The translations under genes were made by a program, and so were the position numbers. The notes under the pieces are model-generated. The model worked only from the letters and a program-made list of their open reading frames with translations, did not search any database and was not told where the DNA came from. From Antedon mediterranea (Eukaryota; Echinodermata; Crinoidea; Comatulida; Antedonidae), in contig NC_092671.1 of the NCBI RefSeq assembly GCF_964355755.1, positions 27,094,070 to 27,158,069 of the forward strand: a stretch of DNA of 64,000 nt. Direction: 5' to 3'. Position 1 is the stretch's first letter. Each line of letters opens with the position of its first letter. This document shows, in pieces, positions 55,853-64,000 of the stretch.

Positions 55853-57380
55853 CTACAAGATGCTATTAGTTGTGCTGATTAGCACGCCCCAAAAGAATAG
55901 GATCGTTATTATTGCTGTTGCTCAATGTACCATTAATGTTGCTATAGGAAGGCTTATTAGTGTCAAAAGTAACAGAAATATTAACATTAGTCTATTTTGT
56001 GCCCAACTTACCCGGATAAACCGACATTAGTCTATTTCAACCGACAATTTATGTTTATCCAAATGCTGCACTTTTAGCCTTTCGACATCACTTCTGGTTT
56101 GTATAATCGTTTTGTATTAATTATTTTGAAAATGTCATGGAAAAATAATGGGAAAAAAGTACATGTTTGTGTTTTACGGTTTGTTATCGACAAGAAAAAG
56201 GAATGACCAGAATTGTACTGGAAAGTTTTAAACATTGATAATTTTATATCCAATATATGGCGGCCTTTTGTGACATCTGAAATCACCATTTTTCACAGCA
56301 TATGCTGCTGTTGTCCAAATGAAACAAAAAATGTTTTCAATTGCACATATGGGGTATCAAAATTGTAGCCTACTGGGAAGGTTTAAAACTACATTTAATA
56401 CTTACCCTGGTGTTGGCATAATGTTTAATATTAATACAATTACCTGCTGTGAATGATTGATATCTCAAAATTAATATTATCACTCAAAACTAAACATGAC
56501 AATTTAAATTTGATGTTAGTGATAATGCTGGTACCTATCATTGTTCTAAATCAAGTAATTTAAATAGGTTGTCTCAATTTTCAACATTTGTCTAGTTATT
56601 ATTGCTTAATATGATTTCATAGTGGAATATAATTACTGGTCAAGTTCAAGTGGTTAAGGTTCAGGAAAAAAGTCCTCATTTTGACAGCTATCAATTATTT
56701 CCTCTTATCCCCCATGGGTGAATTTTCTCTAATACCAGTACAACATTTACATCTTTTCAATTTTATCTTTTTCAGAAGGCCTTAATTGTTTTTATGTTTC
56801 AGGGAACCCCTCACGATGTAAAGCACCTTTTTGGGGATTTAGAGGGCTATCCCTGGTACCATACAAATTATTTCATTTTTTGTTTTTTTTGTATTTTCCC
56901 CTAAAAACATGAAAAATCCAGATTAATAAAATAAGACTTCAAATCGATTATTTTGTAGTTTTAATAAAGTTAACCATTATATAAAATCAATCCAAATGAT
57001 CTTTAGTTTTTTGGGCTGATAATGAAGCAGGAATATCATGTACGGTGCATGAAAATCTTTTCTATTTCCATATGCATGCATACAGCAGATGCTAGTATAC
57101 CTAGAAGAGGCCTGAGGAGAACACTAACCATGTGCTCCTTGCCTGGCCAGCACTGTTAGCCATATACATTATGAGATATGGGGAATCTACTTTAAACCCA
57201 ATAACAACTCACTCTGTTAGATATCGCTTGACATACAAACTATTGCCTACATGTTTATAAAAATATGTGATTGTTGACATAGAGATGTAATAAAATAAAC
57301 CACCGTGATCAAACAAACAATTGACAGAAATATACAGTTATGATTTTATGAGCCTCATTTCTTTACTGGTAAAACACCAG
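55853..57380. other. No gene recognised
   Basis: AT-rich. 56200-56400 shares ATATGGGGTATCAAAAT, CAGAATTGTACTGGAAAG and GGGAAGGTTTAAA words with 28640-28715 upstream of the neurabin exons, indicating a short dispersed repeat. A CCCCTCACGATGTAAAGCAC patch at 56807 is unassigned. Confidence 0.4.
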
Positions 57381-58418
57381 GCCCTGTTCGGACCCATGGC
57401 GTTAGACCGTTTTAGCGTACGATGCTAAAAGAATGTGTGTCTGAACAGTTGGGGATTAGCGTACAACGCGTCGTACAACGGTTGTAGTGGAAAACGGTTG
57501 ATAGTACCGTTTTAGCGTACAACGGTACTGTAATTCAACGTTGTATCCAATCAGAACGTTTTCTGTTATGACGCGAAACAAGGTTTGACCTAGGCTGACA
57601 TCTTGTATCGTCAATGTGTGAGAGATGGATTTCAACAACAAAAAAGCCAGAATAAATAAGGCCTAACTAGGCTAAAAATACAACTGTTAGAAAAAACTAG
57701 GCTACAAACTACATGTATCAACTGATTACCATTATATTTTCTAACAAATGACATAAATATTTGCACCTTGTATTTAAACATAGTGACTACGATCCCGTCC
57801 CCTTTTAGGCCTAGCTAAGATAAGAGCCATTCACGCATTTCATTCAAGCTAAAAACTAGCGTGGAACATCAAGTCACTCATTCATTATACAAGGCAGACA
57901 AGGCTTGACAAGTTTAATGCTGAAAAACTCCTAAAAAATTCAGTAAACAAACAATTGTACAAGAGGGAAGCTGTCTCTTTTTTATTAGCAAGTTAAGGGT
58001 TATTTTCAACCAACTGGACTGGACTAATCACAATCAATTTTTCCACCATGTGGTTAACACAATCTCCATCTTCATTAGGAGGCCTGCTTTATTTTTGTAA
58101 CAACACGAGGCCTGGGGAAAATGTTTTTTACTACAAAATAAAAACAATAGAAACAGAAATTTTGCTTTACTATATTTTTGTAAAATAAATGCTGAGGTAT
58201 GTTTTATTTACGGCAAATTTTGTCATAATTGTAGGGCTTAGATCTAGGCCTATATACAGTGGAAATAATGATGAAAGCACATGAATATGCAACTAGAAAC
58301 AACCTGAATGACGCACTTCCGTTGTAACGATAATCGTACACTATGGGTCTGAACACCTAATTTTTTTCTCTGCGGTTTGTAATGTGACCTTGCTAGTAAC
58401 GTTGTAAGGTAAAACAGT

Positions 58419-58595
58419 CATGGGTCTGAACATAGCCATAGGTACTGTATGTTAAACGGTCTAACGCCATGGGTCTGAACACATAGCCATAGGTACTGTA
58501 TGTTAAACGGTCTAACACCATGGGTCTGAACATAGCCATAGGTACTGTATGTTAAACGGTCTAACGCCATGGGTCTGAACATAGCCATAGGTACT
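58419..58595. repeat. 49-bp satellite array, left part
   Basis: Units start CATGGGTCTGAACATAGCCA at 58419, 58468, 58519 and 58568. The third start is displaced by a 2-bp insertion (GAACACATAGCC). The last unit is cut after GGTACT by the inserted element. Confidence 0.9.
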
Positions 58596-60323
58596 CAGGG
58601 GTCCCAAGTTGTAGAAGTCAAATTCCTGGAGATTTTGTTGTGAAAGTTAAATTTGGTATTGCGGTGAAATGGCGCCTTGCTGTAACGCGCGAACAACATT
58701 ACAATATGAAAACACATATTAAAAAGTACAATAAAAATACATTTAATCATCTCTATCCCATACAGTATTACAGTATTTACATATATAATAATTTAAATGT
58801 TATCTCTTTACAGCTTTACTATATAGTATAGCTAGTTTTCTTGTTTGAGGCTATGCTCAACTATCATTGATGTAAAAAGTACATCTGCATTCAATAATTG
58901 TTGATCTACGGAATCCACTGTACTTCTCCTAAAAAGCTCCTTTCAACTTCAAGCATTTACTGAAGCTGCTGCCTCTGCATGTTTATACTCCCTAAACAAA
59001 AGTGTCAACATTAGTGTTACAAAACAAACATTTTCATAGGATCATTATCAATTTATCATGGGAAAAATGTTTGAAAAATTAATTTGAATATTGTTTACAG
59101 TTTGCTTAGGCCTAGTTCATTCAGGATTGGCCTACCTAGTTAGGCTGAATATTTAGGAGATAGGCTAGGCTGATTATTTATTAGGCCTAGTAGGCCCAAG
59201 ATAAGTTGTTATTTACAGGCACAATCGTCCTGGTCCTTAACACCAGTCCTTATCTACTACAGGCTAGGCCAGCTATCCTACCTTACCTACTACACTACAA
59301 CAGCCTCTAGCCCTAGGCTAGCTAAGGAGAAGCCTATTTAGGCTAGAGCCTAGGCCTACTATTTTATCTCCTATTTTAGACCACAGACAGCTAGCGTAGT
59401 TTAGCTAGCCTATCTACAACAATATTATTAGCAAACTGACAGAAATAATATTAAAAATAAAGTGTTAGTGAATTATTTGTTTATTGTTTAAAGTTTAAGG
59501 ATCACAAAAACTACTTACTTACTTCTACATGCACTTTGGCCGCACGCAATCCTTCGTATTTATTTACACCGAAAATCACGCGTTGCACACACAGTACATC
59601 TCTAGCTAGCTGGCCTTAAAAGGTTCACCCTTGACCTCAATATTATACAGGGGTGGGGGGGGGGGGGGTACGGTATGACTTTGTGAACTCTGGTTTAAAA
59701 CTGCAATAATATTTTCAGTTCTTAGATGGATTCGGCATTGTGGAGATTTTCTTGATTATAACTTTCTCTAATAAAATTAATTGATAAATGACATACACTC
59801 CCAACATTTAGGGCGTAATTAAATTTGTTTTTCATTTTTATGCCATGGTCTAACTTTTCTGTTCACCCACCACCCACCATAATTATGATTCACACACGTC
59901 ACGTCACGCTCTCTCGATCGCAGACAAAACAGCATGCGTTCTCGGCCGAGTTAGAAACAAATGAAATAAACAATTTTACAAGAATGAAAAGACTTCTTTT
60001 GACTTGGGCGTTGGATATTAATTGACAAAACAAAGAACCTAAAACAAAGAGGTTTGCTTGCTTTAGAAAGTTATTGTTAATTCACATAAGCTTTCTTTCA
60101 CTGCTTGATTGAATCAAATTCCTGCCAGCCATGTATGGTTGGCTAACAAGTACAGGTAGGGCCTATGAAACATAATATCTGGAATCCGGGAGATACGTAA
60201 AAAAATAATAATTCCGGGAGAAAATGTATGTTTACCGGGAGCCCGGGAGACGGGTTAAAAATCCGGGAGGCTCCCGGACGATCCGGAAGGCTCCCGGACG
60301 ATCCGGGAGACTTGGGAGGCCTG
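58596..60323. mobile_element. hAT-like element inserted in the satellite
   Basis: The ends CAGGGGTCCCAAG and CTTGGGAGGCCTG are inverted with two mismatches. GGTACT flanks both sides (58590-58595, 60324-60329), with T(A/G) before it giving an imperfect 8-bp match. The right subterminal region repeats CCGGGAG words (ATCCGGGAGGCTCCCGGACG). No transposase ORF in 1.7 kb. CTAGGCCTA-rich DNA lies at 59100-59400. Confidence 0.75.
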
Positions 60324-60560
60324 GGTACTGTATGTTAAACAGTCTAAAGCCATGGGTCTGAACATAGCCATAGGTACTGTATGTTAAACGGTCTAACGCC
60401 ATGGGTCTGAACATAGCCATAGGTACTGTATGTTAAACGGTCTAACGCCATGGGTCTGAACATAGCCATAGGTACTGTATGTTAAACGGTCTAACGCCAT
60501 GGGTCTGAACATAGCCATAAGTACTGTATGTTAAACGGTCGAACGCCATGGGTCTGAACA
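60324..60560. repeat. 49-bp satellite array, right part
   Basis: Units at 60351, 60400, 60449, 60498 and 60547, exactly 49 bp apart (GGTACTGTATGTTAAACGGT-CTAACGCCATGGGTCTGAAC). It continues the left array across the hAT-like insertion. Confidence 0.92.
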
Positions 60561-61737
60561 TCATCATTAGTTTGCATCAAAAATAGGTCTTGAATACCAA
60601 CCAATGGGGTCATAGAGATAGACCATGTGGTGGAATTTACATAGTGCTCAAAACCTTTTATTGAACATATTATTTTTGTAATATAAAAATGATATGTTCA
60701 ATAAAAACTACGTTTCTGCTAAATATGTGCTTCCAAATGCAATGCGGTCAAACATTCAAGATGCGACAGTAGATCAATCTAATAACCTGCATGTGCATTG
60801 TAGTTGTGCATTGTAGTTGTGCATCAACAACCAGTTAAATTCCAACATCCAATTTATTAGGTGCAAATTTAACAGTTATTTTAAGGGTGCAGGAGTGTGT
60901 TTATTATCAGTTCCTTTTTTGTGTAAAATATTGTTCTTTTCGATCATAAAATCAAAGATCAGACAAAATTTACTGCTTTAAAAAAAAGTTAGTTTCATGT
61001 CTTTGATTTATTTATTATTTTTTTACAGAAATTGTCTATTCAGTTTTTAAAAAAATGATCACAATTTTACCAAATGTATTGTTTGTCTCATCCAAAAGAA
61101 GTTTTAATCTGGACATGAAAGTAAAAGGAATTTACAAAATCTAGATCTTTGTTTGTGTACAGGGGAGAAAGTGGTTTTTTTTATGTCTTGTTATATCCAT
61201 TTGACCAATCCACTTGCCTTCTGTTTTATATTGGTCATAGGTCATTCCATTAATACTACTAATGTTATTTTATTTATTTTTATTGAACTTTCTGTTGAAT
61301 AACTATAGATCAAGTAAATAATCACACTTTTATTTGATTTATAACATTCTTTGATGGTTGTTAACATCAACTCTAAACCTCTGTAAATACAACCATATGT
61401 TTTCATTACTAAAGAATGCTTTTTATTATGAAGTTAGGCTTTTACAGTAGCCAGTTACACTTATGATACTATGATGTCAGTATCTAACTATGCTTATTTT
61501 GGACACAATTCAAATCTTTCCTCTAAGACCTATAAATATTGAATACCTACCCTACCTTCCTCACCTTCCTCAAACCTCTAGTTTTAAGTCCAATGAACTA
61601 ACTATTTGAGATGTATTTTAGGCTGGCCATAAAACAGGTTGTTACATTTTGTTGTTCTCTTTACATGTTTTTCTCTGCAAATATAAACAAAAATCCGATA
61701 TCACCATTTCTTACGATCACATTTTCTCCTGATATTT
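60561..61737. other. No gene recognised
   Basis: AT-rich spacer. A short direct repeat TGCATTGTAGTTG occurs twice at about 60794-60820. No coding or RNA feature is seen. Confidence 0.45.
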
Positions 61738-62797
61738 GAGGCCTGGCATCACAAAAGCGGCGCAGAGTCGCAACCAGAACTTTTGAGATATTTAGCCTTA
61801 AAGTTCAGAATGTGAAAAACGGCCTAACCTGTCCATTTTAAAATTTCAATAAAAAACGATACTATAAACACTTATCTTTAACATATCAAACTCTTGTTCA
61901 TAAAAAAATATCATAAGTATGTGAGGAAATTGTATTTTTGTTCACTTTCTTAACGCCGCTTTTGTGAACAAGCCGCTAACCCGAATCACGTCATGTTTGG
62001 TACTTATTTGTTTAGAAAATATATCAGCTACCATAATTTTTAACAACATAAGGGATTTTTTTAAATCTAGCCTATGGAAATTGGTTTTATTAAGGTGTTA
62101 GGTTGCTGAAATTTCTAACAAGAATTTGTGAATCCTTGACTGTGATTGGCTATAGAGATAAATTACGCTCTCTAATTGGCTTATGCTTTTGTTTACTATG
62201 AATCAGCATGGCTTCCGCTTCCATTGTAGTTTCTCGAATTCATACGTTTCAACATTTTGTGAATATTTAGGAAGTTAATCTTTATTTTTATCCATATATT
62301 TTTTTTTTAAATAAAAAAAAAAAAATATTATGTACCACACAGTGATGCTATTTTCTTCTCAATAACAGCAAACTAGTCGAAAACAGATAGTCTTGTCACA
62401 TAGATTGGCGGTACTTCATTGTTGATTTTCTCAAAATGAAGATTTCCTGAGCTAGAAAGTGACTCATATGTTTTCATTAATAACTATTCATATAATAAAC
62501 CAATTTTAATAAACAACGGCTCATTATAAAGATAATTCAGATAATATTTATTTAGATAATAATGAATGAATATGTACAAAATAGAAAAAAGATATTAAAG
62601 TGAACATAGATAAAGCAGTAATTGGTAGTCATTATTATCATGGATCCCTTCTAGAAGTTAAAAACTTGTCTCGTAGGGACCCACAACAAAACACATTACT
62701 AAAAAAAGCTTATTAAATACAGATTACAAATACTGTATATAAAAATCTAAAAAATTATTATTTCCGATACTACGCCGATTTTGTGATGCCATGCCTC
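61738..62797. mobile_element. 1.06-kb TIR element
   Basis: The ends GAGGCCTGGCATCACAAAAG-CGGCG and CGCCGATTTTGTGATGCCAT-GCCTC are inverted over 25 bp with two mismatches. ATTT flanks both sides (61734-61737 and 62798-62801), a possible 4-bp duplication in AT-rich DNA. An internal CGCCGCTTTTGTGAACAAG at about 61953 repeats the terminal motif in inverted orientation. No ORF. Confidence 0.75.
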
Positions 62798-62801
62798 ATT
62801 T

Positions 62802-63296
62802 ATTTATATTTTATGGCAGTTTCAAACAATGTTTCCACTAATGCCCAAAGTGAGGGCTGATTGAGGGCAGCAAATAATTAGTATAATTGTATGTTGACAG
62901 TTTTTGTATAATTGCATCATAGTTTGTTAAGAAAAGCACTTTGAAAACAACACGGGCACAAGTTTTTTTAATCATTGTCCTGCATCTCCTGCAAATTTCC
63001 GGAAGTGGCCATATTGATTCTTGTCACACATGAAATACAGAGAAATGCGAGACAAACATTTGTAAAAATCTTTAAAAAATGTAAGCTGAGTGGAAAGTGC
63101 GAGTTGCAAGTTGAAACTAAAAAAAAAAATTTCATCTTCTCCTACACATACACAATTCAAGGTGGAGATTCTTTTTAAATGTTTATTTATCGTTTTTAAA
63201 ACTTAGAGTTAGGACTAGGTTGTGATCAGGATAAAAAATATGGTACTGCATTTTTTTGTAAACTAACTAGAAATTTTTCATTATAAATAGTTCTAA
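62802..63296. other. No gene recognised
   Basis: AT-rich. Short overlapping frames on both strands around 62975-63178 lack any recognisable feature. Confidence 0.4.
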
Positions 63297-63307
63297 ATGT
63301 GACCTAA

Positions 63308-63819
63308 TAGGGAGGTTTCGCAACCTTACGAATACGATAACGAAAACGGATATGTCACACATTTGTGAAACTTTTGAGCTGATCCCCATTTCATATTTCG
63401 TAAAGCGTATTCGTGTTGACGAATATCACCAGTCATATTCGTAACTACAAAACGAGTACGGTATAGTTTTTGATCTATTTTGCAAATTTATTTTACACAT
63501 GTATTTGAATCAGGAATGATTCATGATTATAATATAATTATAGATTTATTGAATATAATTACTAAAATGCCAGGTCAATTTTGATAAATAGAATTTTTTT
63601 AAGTCCTCACTCGCTTTGATGTTACGCTAGGCCTAGGCAGCCAAGCACCAAGCAACATCGTACCTGCGCTTCACTCACATTTATCGCAGTCATATTTTGG
63701 ACGGCGCTTAATATTTCGTTGCCATGAGAAACATATTTTTACTTACTTACGAAAACGAATACGTGCGTGACGTATCCGTTTTCATTATCGTATTCATAAG
63801 ATTGCGAAACCTCTCTATT
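63308..63819. mobile_element. MULE-like MITE, family M, copy 3
   Basis: The 512-bp copy has ends TAGGGAGGTTTCGCAACCTT and TTGCGAAACCTCTCTATT. The TIR continues through GAATACGATAACGAAAACGG. ATGTGACCTAA directly flanks both sides (63297-63307 and 63820-63830), an 11-bp target duplication of the length typical for Mutator-like elements. Orientation is as copy 1. The core has GCCTAGGCAGCCAAGCACC and no ORF. Confidence 0.88.
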
Positions 63820-64000
63820 ATGTGACCTAAATGTCTTATATATCTGAAGGATTTATAAGATGAATGTTGGCAGCTTTCAATTGTAAGAACTAGTTCTGTG
63901 AGAGAACTCAAACATGAAACTAGGTGAAAAAGAATTGTGTGTCAACTTGCAACATGAACAAATTGACTGTATTTACCAACTGTGTACTGCTCATTTAAAA

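Larger units (their letters stand above)
57385..60560. mobile_element. MITE whose right terminus is amplified as a satellite
   Basis: The left end TGTTCGGACCCATGGCGTTA-GACCGTTT (57385-57412) is the inverse of a segment present in every 49-bp unit of the arrays at its other side (AAACGGTCTAACGCCATGGG-TCTGAACA). The interior (57413-58418) has more inverted words (TTTTAGCGTACAACGGT) and single diverged copies of TATGGGTCTGAACA at 58343. A hAT-like element sits inside the array. Confidence 0.6.

Noticed and set aside
29187-60560. CRISPR-like repeats (36-, 49-, 56- and 57-bp arrays)
   Set aside because: Units are directly contiguous without unique spacers and the DNA is eukaryotic; these are minisatellites or satellites.

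Overview
The window is eukaryotic DNA from an animal. Genes have GT-AG introns, the sequence is AT-rich, most of it is dispersed or nested transposons, and one spliced gene is clearly a bilaterian neurabin/spinophilin. Family content (a small cluster of intronless rhodopsin-like receptors, Helitron2/Helentron-like, Penelope-like, piggyBac, pogo-like and L1/Tx1-like elements) and frequent CTAGGCCTAG-type sequence suggest a marine invertebrate deuterostome such as an echinoderm. This taxonomic guess is inference only.

Layout. 0-5.6 kb: repeats and a 5'-truncated LINE. 5.6-25.4 kb: a same-strand tandem family of intronless class A GPCR genes. It has two intact members (13114-14142 and 23393-24403) and two dead ones (5866-6732, frameshifted; 20494-21925, start lost, internally deleted and split by a pogo-like transposon). 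All four keep the same proximal promoter, with inverted CCAAT boxes followed by a TATA box. The flanks of the intact pair show that the unit was duplicated together with upstream and downstream DNA. The spaces between copies are filled by inverted MITEs, a long-TIR transposon with its own ORF at 10.1-12.2 kb, and a tandem Helentron-like insertion at 14.6-17.8 kb.

28.8-33.2 kb: four consecutive exons of a neurabin/spinophilin gene on the + strand. They encode the segment just after the PP1-binding motif and the whole PDZ domain, in frame across three introns. The 5' exons are not visible upstream within the window, so the GPCR cluster may lie inside a neurabin intron. The 3' exons (coiled coil) were not found downstream. 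Intron 1 carries a 13-copy, 36-bp minisatellite.

33-64 kb: no confident host exon, and a dense record of DNA transposons, many with recognisable ends and target-site duplications. The most interesting are an internally deleted piggyBac copy whose remaining ORF joins the acidic N-terminus to the C-terminal Cys-rich domain; a Penelope-like 3' end with a hammerhead-like motif inside an L1/Tx1-like LINE, itself inside a TIR-bounded region; and a 49-bp satellite apparently amplified from a MITE terminus and later split by a hAT-like element. All family assignments come from reading the sequence by eye; none has been checked by database search.
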